64,000 nucleotides of DNA from an uncultured Acidovorax sp. (GTDB lineage Bacteria > Pseudomonadota > Gammaproteobacteria > Burkholderiales > Burkholderiaceae_C). Location of the stretch: NCBI GenBank assembly GCA_913774955.1, contig CAJYKV010000018.1, forward strand, positions 1 through 64,000, in the 5' to 3' direction. Shown one piece after another: positions 20,502 to 30,006 of this stretch; position 1 is the stretch's first letter; the number at the start of each line of letters is the position of its first letter. Position numbers and translations under genes: made by a program. Under the pieces are notes generated by a model. That model saw only the letters and a program-made list of their open reading frames with translations, ran no database searches and was not told the DNA's origin.

Positions 20502-23500
20502 AACGACGATCGAGCCACCGCACCCTTCTGGCGGTTTCCCTGGCGGCCCTGTGGCCCGTGACGCCCGCGCTCGCCGTGGCCGGCCTGCAGCATGCCGCCC
20601 TGGCGGACGCCGCACAGGACGATCCGCCTCTCCGTCTGGCCATGAGCTACAGCCTGGCGGCGCCGCCGCGCGCGCCGCTGCCCGATCTGCCGCAGGCGCC
20701 GGTGGTCCATGCGGCCCATCCGCTGCTGGACCCGCGCGACGCCATGGCCCGGCGCCTGCGCATGGACGTCGCCCTGCACGCCGACCCCGATCCCGGGCGG
20801 GCCGCGGAGACCGCTGTCGCCGTGTCGGAAGGCGATGCGGACGTGCCCCGCGCCGGCCCGCCGGACATCGTGGTCGGCATGCCGCCGCCGCTGTTCCTGT
20901 GGCCGGCGAGATTCCAGACCGTGGCCGACCGCCCGGAGCCGATCTATCTGCCGGCCGCGCCCCGGCCGCCCGAAGAGCCGGCACCGCCGCAGCTTCTGCG
21001 GCCCCCGGAACGCATGGCACGCGAAACGGCCGCAGGGCATGCCGAGCCTCCGGCGGCGCAGCGCCCGAAGCCGGCCCGCAAGGCACAGGCGAAGAAGCCG
21101 CGCAGGGCCCAGGGCGCCCGCGGCCCGGTGCTGCGCGGCAGGGCCTGGCGGCTGGCGAACGACGCCTATCGCGCCTACGGCCGGGGGCGCTATGCGGTCG
21201 CGCTGCAGCGCGCGGAAGCGGCGCTCAAGCTCCGTCCGGACGTCGCGCGGCTGCAGCTGCTGCGGGTCTATGCGCTGCAAAAGCTCCAGCGCAACGACGA
21301 CGCGCTGCGTGCGGCCGAGCAGGCCTTGGCCGTCGGCGCCTCCAGCCCGGAACTGCAGGCGGCCATCGTCAACCTGCGCCCCGCGCCGGCCGGCAGCGAG
21401 GCCGCCACCACGGAGGCCTACCGCCGCGGCTTTCCGATCGCCACGCAGGCGTACACGCAGTACAACGCGGGCGCGTACGAACAGGCCGCGGGCCTGGCCG
21501 AAGAGGCGGTGCGTGCCGATCCGAGCCAGGGCCCGTGGGTGTTGCTGTGGCTCGATGCGCTCACTGACGCGAAGCGTTATGAAGACGCCATCCGGGCAGG
21601 AGCCGAAGCCCGGGCGTTGGGCGCGCCGAACCGCGCCGACATCCAGGCCCGCGTCCGCCTGGCGCAGCAGGCCATCGCGAACCAGTATGCCCGGACGGCC
21701 TATGAAGCCATCGCGCGCAACCGCCCGCAGGACGGCGTGGCCAGCGCCCGCGAAGCCGCGCGGCTGGCGCCGGACGTGCCCAGCCACCAGATGCTGCTGA
21801 TCGGCATCCTGCAAAGCACGCAGGACCTGGCCGGCGCGGAGCAGGCCGCGACGGCGGCGCTGCAGGTGGACGAAGAGAACACGGCGGTGCAGCTGTTGCG
21901 CGCCTACCTGCGCCAGCAGCTGGGCCGCTCCGACGCCGCCCAGGAGGACATCCAGGCCGTGCTGGGCCACGACTGGATCGATGCCGCCCAGCGCCGGGAC
22001 ACCCGCCTGATCGGCGCCGACCTGGCCCTGGCGGCGAACCGGCCGCAGCAGGCCCTGGCGCTGCTGGAGCCGCTGCCGGCGGATGACGCGCAGGCCGATG
22101 CCCGGCGCGCGCGCGCCCGCGAGGAGCAGGGATGGGGCGCTTCGGCACCGCTGCTGGACGTGGCCGCCTACGCGCCGCTGCAGATCTGCCGCGATACGCC
22201 GTACGGCACCTCCTGCGAGCTGCAACCGTGGGACGCGCCCGGCACCGACAACCCCGCCGCCCGCGCCTATGCGGCCTACGGCCAAAAGCGGTATGCGGAC
22301 GCCATCGCGTTCGCGCGCAGGGCCGTGGCCGAACAGCCGGCCGATGGCGCCGCCCGCAACCTGCTGACCATCGCCCTCGCGGCAGGTGGGCCGGCCGAAC
22401 GCCGGGAGGCACTGCAGCGGCTCGACGCCGCGCTGCAGACCACGCCCGACGACGCCGCGCTGCTGCGGCAGCGCGCCTACCTGTACCTCGCCGAAAACCG
22501 GCCGCAGCTCGCGCTGCAGGATTTCGTCGCGGCGCGCACCACCGGGCAGGCCCCCGCCACCAACATCCTCGACGAAGCCTATGCCACGGCGGCCACGGGC
22601 AACCGGCCGGCCGCCGCGGCCATGCTGCGCCAGGCCATCGACGAAGCGGACGCCGGCAGGCTGCCGCTGGACAGGCAGCAGCGCTTCGACACCCGCAGCG
22701 CCGTCGCCAATTTCTCGCGGGAGTGGGGCGCCACGGTGTCGGTGGGCTACCGGGGGGCGCGTTCCGCCTCCAACGGGCTGGTCGGCCAGCCGGTGTCGGT
22801 GCCCGGCAACTCGGTGTTCTCGACCGCCGAGGCGTACTGGCGCCCGCCCCGGTTCCTCAATTCGAGCACGACCACCTTCGACGTCTATGGCCGCGTGTCC
22901 AGCACCCTGCGCAGCGGCACCGACGTGACGGATGCCCAGGTGGTGCGCAACCCCTGCGGCGGCACGATCGACGTGGCCGAAACGCGCACCCGCGGCGCCG
23001 CGGGCCTGCCTTCCTTCACGGCGGCGATCGGCGCGCGGCTGACGCCGCAGGCCGACCGGAACCTGACCTTCGGCATCGAGCGGCAGTTCCTGCTGGGTCG
23101 GGCAGCGCGCAGCGGCGCGCTCAATCCCGCAGCCGATGACCTGCGCTGCCAGCTCAACAACCAGGCGAGCGCCGTCGATTACGACGCCGGCCGCGGCACG
23201 GGCGGCTGGCAGGCGTACATCCTCTACGGCTTCTACGAGGGCACGGCCCTGCGGCTGGATGCCTCCGACTGGTTCACCATGGAAGGCTATCTGCAGGCCG
23301 GCTACACGCTGCTGGATACGCCCGCGCGCTATGCCGTGCGCACGACGGCGGGCGAGGTGCTCGCCACGGGCGAAGGGCGCCTCCACCGCGGCCAGGGCTT
23401 CGCGGCCGGCGAGGTGCGCGTGGGCCGGAGCTTCCTCACGCCCTACAGCGACCGTTTCGTCGTGTTCCCGCATGTGACGCTCGCCGCCGATGGGTACACC

Positions 23501-23743
23501 AACCGCAACCGTGCCTCGGGTGTGCCCGTGGACGGATTCGCTTCGTTCGACCTGGCGGGCAACGGCCGGTCGTGGTCCGTCGGCGCGGGGCCGGGCGTGA
23601 ACCTCCGCTACTGGCTCGAAGGCGACCGCTACACCGCCCAGCGCTCGCACGTGGACTGGAGCCTGCAATACCGCACCAACCTGGGCGGCGGTGACGCCAG
23701 CCGTTCCCGCGGCGTGTTCATGAACCTGTCCTATTCCTACTGA
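20498..23743 (+). CDS. nfrA: NfrA-like outer-membrane export protein (phage N4 receptor family)
   Basis: A 1081-residue protein. Signal peptide at about residues 1-26 (cleavage after TPALA). Next comes a Pro-rich linker to about residue 210, then tetratricopeptide-type repeats from about 215 to 700 (ANDAYRAYGRGRYAVALQRAEAALKLRP; ARAYAAYGQKRYADAIAFARRAV). The last ~380 residues are the NfrA C-terminal domain with alternating beta-strand pattern, ending in aromatic residues (NLSYSY) as expected of an outer-membrane barrel. In E. coli NfrA is the outer-membrane exporter of the NfrB glycan and the receptor of phage N4. It is translationally coupled to nfrB and followed 21 bp later by the acylation genes. 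Confidence 0.88.
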   Translation: MKRRSSHRTLLAVSLAALWPVTPALAVAGLQHAALADAAQDDPPLRLAMSYSLAAPPRAPLPDLPQAPVVHAAHPLLDPRDAMARRLRMDVALHADPDPGRAAETAVAVSEGDADVPRAGPPDIVVGMPPPLFLWPARFQTVADRPEPIYLPAAPRPPEEPAPPQLLRPPERMARETAAGHAEPPAAQRPKPARKAQAKKPRRAQGARGPVLRGRAWRLANDAYRAYGRGRYAVALQRAEAALKLRPDVARLQLLRVYALQKLQRNDDALRAAEQALAVGASSPELQAAIVNLRPAPAGSEAATTEAYRRGFPIATQAYTQYNAGAYEQAAGLAEEAVRADPSQGPWVLLWLDALTDAKRYEDAIRAGAEARALGAPNRADIQARVRLAQQAIANQYARTAYEAIARNRPQDGVASAREAARLAPDVPSHQMLLIGILQSTQDLAGAEQAATAALQVDEENTAVQLLRAYLRQQLGRSDAAQEDIQAVLGHDWIDAAQRRDTRLIGADLALAANRPQQALALLEPLPADDAQADARRARAREEQGWGASAPLLDVAAYAPLQICRDTPYGTSCELQPWDAPGTDNPAARAYAAYGQKRYADAIAFARRAVAEQPADGAARNLLTIALAAGGPAERREALQRLDAALQTTPDDAALLRQRAYLYLAENRPQLALQDFVAARTTGQAPATNILDEAYATAATGNRPAAAAMLRQAIDEADAGRLPLDRQQRFDTRSAVANFSREWGATVSVGYRGARSASNGLVGQPVSVPGNSVFSTAEAYWRPPRFLNSSTTTFDVYGRVSSTLRSGTDVTDAQVVRNPCGGTIDVAETRTRGAAGLPSFTAAIGARLTPQADRNLTFGIERQFLLGRAARSGALNPAADDLRCQLNNQASAVDYDAGRGTGGWQAYILYGFYEGTALRLDASDWFTMEGYLQAGYTLLDTPARYAVRTTAGEVLATGEGRLHRGQGFAAGEVRVGRSFLTPYSDRFVVFPHVTLAADGYTNRNRASGVPVDGFASFDLAGNGRSWSVGAGPGVNLRYWLEGDRYTAQRSHVDWSLQYRTNLGGGDASRSRGVFMNLSYSY

Positions 23744-23764
23744 CCTGCTGGCGTCCTCCACGCC

Positions 23765-24772
23765 ATGTCCGCCATGAAGACCCACCCCTCCGCACTCCCT
23801 CCCCACGCTCTGCAGCGGCGCTCCCTCCTGGCGTGGCCGCTGGTGCTCGCGCTGCCCGCGGTAGCGCAGACGCCGGTGGGCAGTCTGGCCGTGATCGGCA
23901 AGGACAACTATCTTTTCGCGGGCTGGGGCAACGCGGCCACGCCCGACTGGGCGGGCATCGAGGCCACGGTGGCCCGCGTGGCCGACGTGCGCAGGCGCCT
24001 CGCCGCCAAGGGCATCCTGCTGGTGGTGCCGGTGCTGCCCGACAAGATGTCGATCTACGCCGACATGCTGCCCGAGGGTGTGGTGCATACGCCCGAGATG
24101 CGCACCCGCTATGCCCGCACCCTCGAGAAGATGCGCGCCGCCGGCATCCCCACGTTCGACGACGAAGCGCCCCTGCGGGCGCTGCGCTCCGCGGGCCAGC
24201 CGGTGTACTACCGCACGGACCAGCACTGGGCCCAGCCGGCCGCCGATGCCACGGCACAGGCCACCGCCGACCTGATCCGCGGCCTGGTGCCCCAGCTCGC
24301 GGGCGACCCGGGCACGGGCCTCGCCCTGGGCAGCCTGTCGAACGAACGGCGCTACGGCGACCTGGCGGACCGCTTCCTGTCGCCCGAACAGCGCAAGGCC
24401 GTGGGCCGGGAAACCTTCACCGTGCGGCGCATGGTGGAGGCCGACAGCCTGCTGGGCGAGGTGCGGGCACCCGTGCACGTGACGGGCAACAGCATGGTGC
24501 AGCCGTACTTCGGCTTCCCCCAGAAGCTCTCGAACCTGCTGGACCGGCGCGTGTCGGTCAACTGGAAACCCGGCGACGTCGGTTTCTGGTCCGTCCTCAT
24601 GGAATACCTCGAATCCGACAGCTTCCGCAAACAGCCGCCCCAGGTGCTGGTCTGGCAGCTGTTCGAGCCCAACTTCCACCTGGGCCCCGACGCACGGGGC
24701 CTGTGGGATGGCGCCGCCCTGATCAGCGACGCCGACTGGAACCGCAGGCTGCAGGCCGCGCTGGCCGTCTGA
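23765..24772 (+). CDS. AlgJ/AlgX-like SGNH acyltransferase, periplasmic
   Basis: A 335-residue protein with an N-terminal signal sequence (SLLAWPLVLALPAVAQ). It begins with the AlgX/AlgJ opening VIGKDNYLFAGWG. The catalytic dyad Asp-x-His is seen as DQHW (about residue 158) and the nucleophile Ser as GNSMVQ (about residue 241). Such proteins transfer acetyl groups from a membrane carrier system (AlgI) to hydroxyls of an exported polysaccharide in the periplasm. ATG 23765 was used; ATG 23774 is also possible. It lies between nfrA (21 bp) and a second SGNH gene (4 bp), so the glycan made by NfrB is the probable acceptor. Confidence 0.82.
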   Translation: MSAMKTHPSALPPHALQRRSLLAWPLVLALPAVAQTPVGSLAVIGKDNYLFAGWGNAATPDWAGIEATVARVADVRRRLAAKGILLVVPVLPDKMSIYADMLPEGVVHTPEMRTRYARTLEKMRAAGIPTFDDEAPLRALRSAGQPVYYRTDQHWAQPAADATAQATADLIRGLVPQLAGDPGTGLALGSLSNERRYGDLADRFLSPEQRKAVGRETFTVRRMVEADSLLGEVRAPVHVTGNSMVQPYFGFPQKLSNLLDRRVSVNWKPGDVGFWSVLMEYLESDSFRKQPPQVLVWQLFEPNFHLGPDARGLWDGAALISDADWNRRLQAALAV

Positions 24773-24776
24773 GCCG

Positions 24777-25892
24777 ATGGCGACGCCGACCCCCTCCGAT
24801 CCGGCCGCCGACCGCTGGCGGCCCGGCCACCGCGCCTTCGCGTTGGCCATCGGGCTCGTGCTGGCGGCAGGCTGTGCCTGGGGCGTCTCGCGCCTGGTGC
24901 GCCTGCAGGCGGACCCGGCCGGCTGGGCACCGCAGGAATGGGTGGACGGGCAGGCCGGCGACCGGCTCAACAAGGCGCTGGGCCACCTGCCGGGGCAGGG
25001 CCGCGCGGACCTGTGGGCCGCCGCGCTGCGCTACCGGTGGCTGGGCGATCTGGGCCCTCAGGTGGCGGAAGGCTGCCCGGGCTGGCTGTTCTACCGCGAC
25101 GGGCTGCGCCCGCAGCCTGCCCAGGGCGACGCCTTCGCCCAGCGCCTGAAGCTCATGCGCCACTGGACCGGCCAGCTCGCCCAGGCCGGCATCCGCACCC
25201 TCGTGGTGGCCGTGCCCGACAAATCGCGCATCCAGCATGCGCAACGGTGCGGACTGGCGGTATCGCGGCCCATGCAGGCCCGGCTGGACACCTGGCAGCA
25301 GGCCCTGGCCGCGCAGGGCGTTCCCTATGCCGACCTGCGGCCGGCGCTCGCTACACTGCCGCAGCCGTATTTCCGCACCGACGTCCACCTGAACGCCGAG
25401 GGCGCCGAAGCCGCGGCCGACCGCGTGGCCCGGGAGGCGCTGCCGCTGCTCGGCGGCAGGGGCACGCAGGCGTTCGAGCAGCAGCGCGCGGCGGTGCCGG
25501 AGCCGCGCATGGGCGATCTCATCGTGCTGGCCGGGCTGGAGCACGCTCCGGAAGGCTGGCGCCCGGCGATCGAGCAGGTGGTCCCCGAGACCGTCCGGCC
25601 GGTGCGCGCCGGCGGCCTGCTGGACGACGGCCCGCAGGCCGAAGTGCTGCTGCTGGGCGATTCCAACGGCCTGCGCAGCGACTTCGCGGAACGGCTCGGC
25701 CGGCAATTGGGCCGGGAGGTCTGGAACCAGAGCCGGGACGGCGGCTACTTCTCGGGCGCGATGCTGGCCGCGCTGGCGGGACAGCGCCAGTGGCCCGCCA
25801 GCGTCCGGCTGGTGGTCTGGCAGTTCTCCGAACTCTCGCTCTCCCTGCCGCTGAGTGCCGGGGAGCGCCGCGCCATCGACGCGCTGCCCTGA
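24777..25892 (+). CDS. AlgJ-like SGNH protein, membrane-anchored (second copy)
   Basis: A 371-residue protein with an N-terminal membrane span (ALAIGLVLAAGCAWGVSRLV, about residues 20-40) and a periplasmic SGNH-like domain. It has GWLFYRDGL (AlgJ-type start), PDKSRI, TDVHLN (Asp-x-His) and GDSNGLRS (nucleophile Ser). It is diverged from the preceding gene, so the two are not recent duplicates; they recall the AlgJ plus AlgX pair of alginate systems, in which one hands acetyl from AlgI and the other transfers to polymer. The start overlaps the spacer by only 4 bp after the previous stop, and algI follows 10 bp downstream. Confidence 0.82.
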   Translation: MATPTPSDPAADRWRPGHRAFALAIGLVLAAGCAWGVSRLVRLQADPAGWAPQEWVDGQAGDRLNKALGHLPGQGRADLWAAALRYRWLGDLGPQVAEGCPGWLFYRDGLRPQPAQGDAFAQRLKLMRHWTGQLAQAGIRTLVVAVPDKSRIQHAQRCGLAVSRPMQARLDTWQQALAAQGVPYADLRPALATLPQPYFRTDVHLNAEGAEAAADRVAREALPLLGGRGTQAFEQQRAAVPEPRMGDLIVLAGLEHAPEGWRPAIEQVVPETVRPVRAGGLLDDGPQAEVLLLGDSNGLRSDFAERLGRQLGREVWNQSRDGGYFSGAMLAALAGQRQWPASVRLVVWQFSELSLSLPLSAGERRAIDALP

Positions 25893-25902
25893 CAAGCCCG
25901 CC

Positions 25903-27480
25903 ATGCTGTTCAATTCCTACCTGTTCCTGTTCCTCTTCCTGCCGCTCGCGCTCGCGGGCTACTATGCGCTCGGCGCCGTGCGGCTGCGGTGGGCGGCCCT
26001 CTGGCTCTGCGTGGTGTCCTTCGTGTTCTACGGCTGGTGGAACCCGCGCTTCGTGGCGCTGCTGGCGGCGTCCATCGCCTTCAACTACGCCGTCAGCCGG
26101 CTCATCGTGCGCAGTGCCGCGCGCCCCCGGCGGCAGTGGTGGACGGTGGCCTTCGGCATCGCCTGCAATCTGGCGCTGCTGTTCCACTACAAATATTTCG
26201 CGTCGCTGCTCGGCCTGTTGCGCGACTGGGGCGTGGGGCAGGGCCCGGTGGACGACATCCTGCTGCCCTTGGGCATCTCGTTCTTCACGTTCACGCAGAT
26301 CGGCTACCTGCTCGACTGCCGCGCCGGGCTGGTCAAGTCGCCCAACCTGCTCAACCACACGCTGTTCGTCACGTTCTTTCCGCACCTGATCGCGGGGCCG
26401 GTGCTGCACCACAAGGAAATGATGCCGCAGTTCGCCGATCCGGAGAACTACCGTTTCAGGGCGGAGAACCTGTCGATCGGCGGCGCCCTGTTCGTGATCG
26501 GCCTGGCCAAGAAGGTGCTCTTGGCCGACACCATCGCGCCGCAGGCCGACGCGGGGTTCGCGGCGCCGTCGCAGCTGGCGTTCTGGGGAGCCTGGGGCAC
26601 GAGCCTGGCCTACGCGATGCAGCTGTACTTCGATTTCTCGGGCTATTCGGACATGGCCATGGGCCTGGCGAAGATGTTCGGCATCCGTTTTCCGCTGAAC
26701 TTCAACTCGCCGTTCAAGGCGCCCTGCATCATCGAATACTGGTCGCGCTGGCACATGACGCTCACGCGCTATCTCACGGCCTACCTGTACTACCCGATGG
26801 CCATGCACCTGTCGCGCTGGCGCAACCGCCGCGGCCTGCCGGTCGGCTCCGCGGGCAGCCGCACGCCGGGTGGCTTCGCCGCCATGATCGCCGTGCCCAC
26901 GCTCTACACCATGGGCCTGGCGGGCATCTGGCATGGGGCGGGCCTGCAGTTCTTCATCTACGGGCTGCTGCACGGGGTCTACCTGTGCGTGAACCATGCC
27001 TGGCGCATCATGGCGGCAGGCCGCATCGCCCCCACCCGGGCATGGAGCCGCTGGCTGTGGCGCGCCTGCTGCGTGCTGCTCACCTTCGTGGCGGTGATGG
27101 TGGCGCATGCGTTCTTCCGCGCTTCCGACGCGGGCGACGGCCTGGAGCTGTTGCGCGGCATGGCCGGCCTGCGCGGCGTCGAGCCCATGGGACCTTCCCT
27201 CGGCCTCGCACTGGCCGGCGATCTGCCGTGGCGCGAGTGCGTGGGCCGGCATCTGCCGGTGCTGCAACTGGCGCTGCTGCTGGCCATCGTCTGGCTGGCG
27301 CCCAACTCGCACCAGATCCTGGGGCAGTTCTCGCCCGCGCTGGCACGCCCGGGCGAGGCGCAGCCCGCGTGGATGCGCTGGCGGCCGAATGCCGCGTGGC
27401 TCGTGGCCACCCTGCTGGTGCTGCTGGTGTGCCTGTTCCACCTGCACCGCGAGACCCGCTTCCTTTATTTCCAGTTCTGA
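25903..27480 (+). CDS. algI: AlgI-type MBOAT O-acyltransferase
   Basis: A 525-residue polytopic membrane protein opening MLFNSYLFLFLFLPLALAGYY, the standard AlgI N-terminus. Characteristic segments: VSFVFYGWWNPRF, LPLGISFFTFTQIGYLLD, FFPHLIAGPVLHHKEMMPQF, LYFDFSGYSDMAMGLAKMFG, NFNSPF and EYWSRWHMTLTRYLTAYLYYP, plus the catalytic-His region LAGIWHGAG. MBOAT proteins move acyl groups across the inner membrane to periplasmic SGNH partners. The two SGNH genes directly upstream and AlgF-like gene directly downstream make a full alginate-type acetylation set without any alginate polymerase nearby. The symbol denotes family membership, not alginate synthesis. Confidence 0.93.
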   Translation: MLFNSYLFLFLFLPLALAGYYALGAVRLRWAALWLCVVSFVFYGWWNPRFVALLAASIAFNYAVSRLIVRSAARPRRQWWTVAFGIACNLALLFHYKYFASLLGLLRDWGVGQGPVDDILLPLGISFFTFTQIGYLLDCRAGLVKSPNLLNHTLFVTFFPHLIAGPVLHHKEMMPQFADPENYRFRAENLSIGGALFVIGLAKKVLLADTIAPQADAGFAAPSQLAFWGAWGTSLAYAMQLYFDFSGYSDMAMGLAKMFGIRFPLNFNSPFKAPCIIEYWSRWHMTLTRYLTAYLYYPMAMHLSRWRNRRGLPVGSAGSRTPGGFAAMIAVPTLYTMGLAGIWHGAGLQFFIYGLLHGVYLCVNHAWRIMAAGRIAPTRAWSRWLWRACCVLLTFVAVMVAHAFFRASDAGDGLELLRGMAGLRGVEPMGPSLGLALAGDLPWRECVGRHLPVLQLALLLAIVWLAPNSHQILGQFSPALARPGEAQPAWMRWRPNAAWLVATLLVLLVCLFHLHRETRFLYFQF

Positions 27481-27495
27481 ACCCGGACGTGTCCC

Positions 27496-28197
27496 ATGCC
27501 TCTGCCCCGCCTTTCCATTCGCAGCCTGATCGTTTCGATCTCACTGGGCGCGGCCATGGCTGCAGTCCACGCACAGGAGGGCGCGCTGTCGCAGCTCTAC
27601 GCCGCACGGCCGCCGGCCGGGGCCTCGTTCGTGCGGGTGGTCAATCCCTTGCCGGCCAAGCTGCTGGTGAAGGTGGCCGAGGGTGCGGCCCAGCGCATCG
27701 GCGGCGATGTGCCCGCCACCAGCTACGCGATCGTGGCGGGCGGCAAGGCGTTCGCCATCCAGGTGGACGGCCGGCCCGCCGGGACGCTGGACGTGCGCCC
27801 GGGCAGCTTCAGCACACTGGTGCTGCGCCGCGATGGCGCCCAGCGGTACGCATTCGCTGCCATCGACGACACCACCGACACGCAGGACGCCCTCAAGGCC
27901 GAACTGCGCTTCTACAACCTGGCGCAGGGCTGCGAACAGGCGCAGCTGCTGGTCGCGCCCGCCGGCACGCCGGTTTTCCGCGACGTGGCGGCCGGCGCGT
28001 CGGCCGCAAGGCAGGTGAACCCGGTGCAGGCCCGGCTTTCGGCCCGGTGCGGCAACGCCGTCGGCGCCGCGGCCACGGCGGCCCAGGCGCTGCCCACGCT
28101 GCAGGCAGGCGACCACCTGGGCCTGTTCCTCACGGGGACGGCAGCGCAACCGGTGCTCGCCATGCAGCCCAGTCGCACGGACAGCGTCAGGCGTTGA
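27496..28197 (+). CDS. algF: AlgF-like periplasmic polysaccharide acetylation protein
   Basis: A 233-residue protein with a clear signal peptide (LIVSISLGAAMAAVHAQ). The mature part begins GALSQLYAARPPAGASFVRVVNP, matching the start of AlgF, and continues as a beta-rich protein. AlgF is needed for alginate O-acetylation and bridges the SGNH proteins. It is the last gene of the rightward cluster; its final 11 bp overlap the convergent adenylation gene. No terminator is visible between them. Confidence 0.8.
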   Translation: MPLPRLSIRSLIVSISLGAAMAAVHAQEGALSQLYAARPPAGASFVRVVNPLPAKLLVKVAEGAAQRIGGDVPATSYAIVAGGKAFAIQVDGRPAGTLDVRPGSFSTLVLRRDGAQRYAFAAIDDTTDTQDALKAELRFYNLAQGCEQAQLLVAPAGTPVFRDVAAGASAARQVNPVQARLSARCGNAVGAAATAAQALPTLQAGDHLGLFLTGTAAQPVLAMQPSRTDSVRR

Positions 28198-29626
28198 GCG
28201 CCTGGTAGATCTGCGCGAGCTTCGCGCGGTCGATCTTGTAGTTGACCGACACCGGCATGCGCGCGCAGGGCAGCAGTTCGGACGGCAGCATGTAGTGCGG
28301 CAGCCGGGTGGCCAGCAGCTCCTTCCAGGCCGCCAGTTCCGCCGGCAGCTCCCGCGCCTCGTCCCCGGTTTCCACGAACGCGACCAGGCGCGCCACCGCG
28401 CCGTTGGGGCGGCGCAGCGCCACCGCGGCACCCGCGCGCGCGCCGGGCAGGGCGGCCAGCGCGGCATCCACTTCGAGCAGTTCCAGCCGGTAGCCGTTGA
28501 GCTTGATCTGGTCGTCGATGCGGCCCTGGCAGAACAGCAGGCCGTCCGGCCCCTCGGTGCCCAGGTCGCCCGTGCGGAATCCCCGCTGCCCGTCCCGCAC
28601 GAACATGCGCGTGGCATTGAGGTCGGGCCGGTTGATGTAGCCGCGCATCACCTGCGGGCCGGCGATGCAGAGCTCGCCCTGGTCGCAATACACCATCGAA
28701 TCGCGCTTGGCGTGGCCGATCGGCATGGGGCCGTCCGTCGCCAGCAGGGCATCGTCCACGCGCAGCAGCGTGGTGGCGACGGTCGCCTCCGTCGGGCCGT
28801 AGGTATTGAGGATCGGCACGCCGGGAAAGCGGCGGCGCAACTGGCGTGCGAGCGGAATCGGCAGCGGCTCGCCGCAGAACAGGAAGGTGCGCAGCGAGGG
28901 CAGGGCCTCCTGCGAGAAGCCGGGGTTGATCAGTTGCTGCTGGGCGAACGAGGGCGTGGACACCCAGGTGGTGGCACCGTGCCGCGCGATCAGCGCCGCC
29001 ACCTCCAGCGCCGAGGCGGCGCGGCCACGGTCCAGCATCAGGATGCAGCCGCCCAGGGCGAGGGTGCCGAATACGTCGTAGAGCGACACGTCGAAGCTGA
29101 ACACGGTGTGGTTCAGGAACACCGGCTCCGGGCCGAGTCCGAAATCCAGCCGCATCCAGTCGATCAGGCCCTGCACGCTCTCGCGGCCGATCTGCACGCC
29201 CTTGGGCTGCCCCGTCGTGCCGGACGTGAACATGATGTAGCACAGGCCCTTCTCCGCCAGCTCGGGGGCGGGGTCCGGGCGCAGCACCTGGAAGCGGCCC
29301 GCGGCCGCGTCGTACACCAGGTGCGCGCCCAGCGTGTCGACGATGCTCTGCAGCCGTTCGGCCGGATAGACCGCATCCACCGGCACGAACGGCGCGCGCA
29401 GCATCAGCGCCCCAGTCAGTGCCACCATGAACGCCGCTTCCTTGTGGCCGCGGATCACCACGGGCACGTCGGCACCCACACCCAGCGCCCTGGCCTCGTC
29501 GCGCCAGGCGCGCGCCTCGGTCTCCAGTTCCCGCCAGCTCAGGCTGCGGTCGTGCGCCACCACGGCCGGTTCATCGGGCCGGAAGGAAGCATCCCGGAAC
29601 GTGCCGGAATCGAAGTCGAAGTGCAT
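28187..29626 (-). CDS. DltA-like amino-acid/acyl adenylation enzyme (stand-alone A domain)
   Basis: A 479-residue cytoplasmic ANL-family enzyme. Core motifs in order: MFTSGTTGQPKGV (P-loop), FSFDVSLYDVF, FLFCGEPLP, NTYGPTEATVATT, FRTGDLG, GRIDDQIKLNGYRLEL and the catalytic Lys in VNYKIDR. Several of these are closer to D-alanine:carrier ligase DltA than to NRPS or fatty-acyl ligases. It activates a carboxylic or amino acid as the adenylate and loads it onto the carrier protein encoded upstream (70 bp). The substrate is unknown; PltF-like prolyl activation is an alternative suggested by the dehydrogenase in the operon. It is third in a leftward operon, converging on the glycan acylation genes. 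Confidence 0.85.
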   Translation of the reverse strand: MHFDFDSGTFRDASFRPDEPAVVAHDRSLSWRELETEARAWRDEARALGVGADVPVVIRGHKEAAFMVALTGALMLRAPFVPVDAVYPAERLQSIVDTLGAHLVYDAAAGRFQVLRPDPAPELAEKGLCYIMFTSGTTGQPKGVQIGRESVQGLIDWMRLDFGLGPEPVFLNHTVFSFDVSLYDVFGTLALGGCILMLDRGRAASALEVAALIARHGATTWVSTPSFAQQQLINPGFSQEALPSLRTFLFCGEPLPIPLARQLRRRFPGVPILNTYGPTEATVATTLLRVDDALLATDGPMPIGHAKRDSMVYCDQGELCIAGPQVMRGYINRPDLNATRMFVRDGQRGFRTGDLGTEGPDGLLFCQGRIDDQIKLNGYRLELLEVDAALAALPGARAGAAVALRRPNGAVARLVAFVETGDEARELPAELAAWKELLATRLPHYMLPSELLPCARMPVSVNYKIDRAKLAQIYQALNA

Positions 29627-29696
29627 GGTCCGGGCTCCGCGGTCGAACGCCAGATGAACGCCAGGGAAGGGCGCATGAACAGGAAAAAAGCCCGCC

Positions 29697-29930
29697 TCAG
29701 CAGTGCGCGGCGACGTAGTTGGAGAGCGTGCGCAGCGAGCGCAGGTGCTCCTCCACCTCCGTGATCGGCACCGTGCAGCCGAACCGGCCCTCGATGGCGA
29801 GCATCAGGTCGACGGCCGCCACGGAGTCGAGCAGGCCGGATTCCAGCAGCAGGGTGTCGGAGGAGACTTTCTTGAGGACGGTGGCCTGGATCATTTCCGC
29901 CAGCTGGTCTTCGATCTCGGATTGCGTCAT
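29697..29930 (-). CDS. Acyl/peptidyl carrier protein
   Basis: A 77-residue acidic four-helix carrier protein. The phosphopantetheine attachment serine lies in GLLDSVAAVDLML (about residue 36), with Asp before Ser as the family requires. The sequence is of the DltC/PltL type rather than fatty-acid AcpP (which has GADSLD). It sits between the acyl-CoA dehydrogenase gene (76 bp upstream) and the adenylation enzyme gene (70 bp downstream), all leftward. It probably holds the activated acid while it is oxidised. Confidence 0.9.
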   Translation of the reverse strand: MTQSEIEDQLAEMIQATVLKKVSSDTLLLESGLLDSVAAVDLMLAIEGRFGCTVPITEVEEHLRSLRTLSNYVAAHC

Positions 29931-30006
29931 GGGGTGGGGTAGGAAGTGATGGAGTGAAGGAAGGGATGGAGGAGGGCGCCGGGCCGCGCCGGCGGGGCCG
30001 GCGCAC

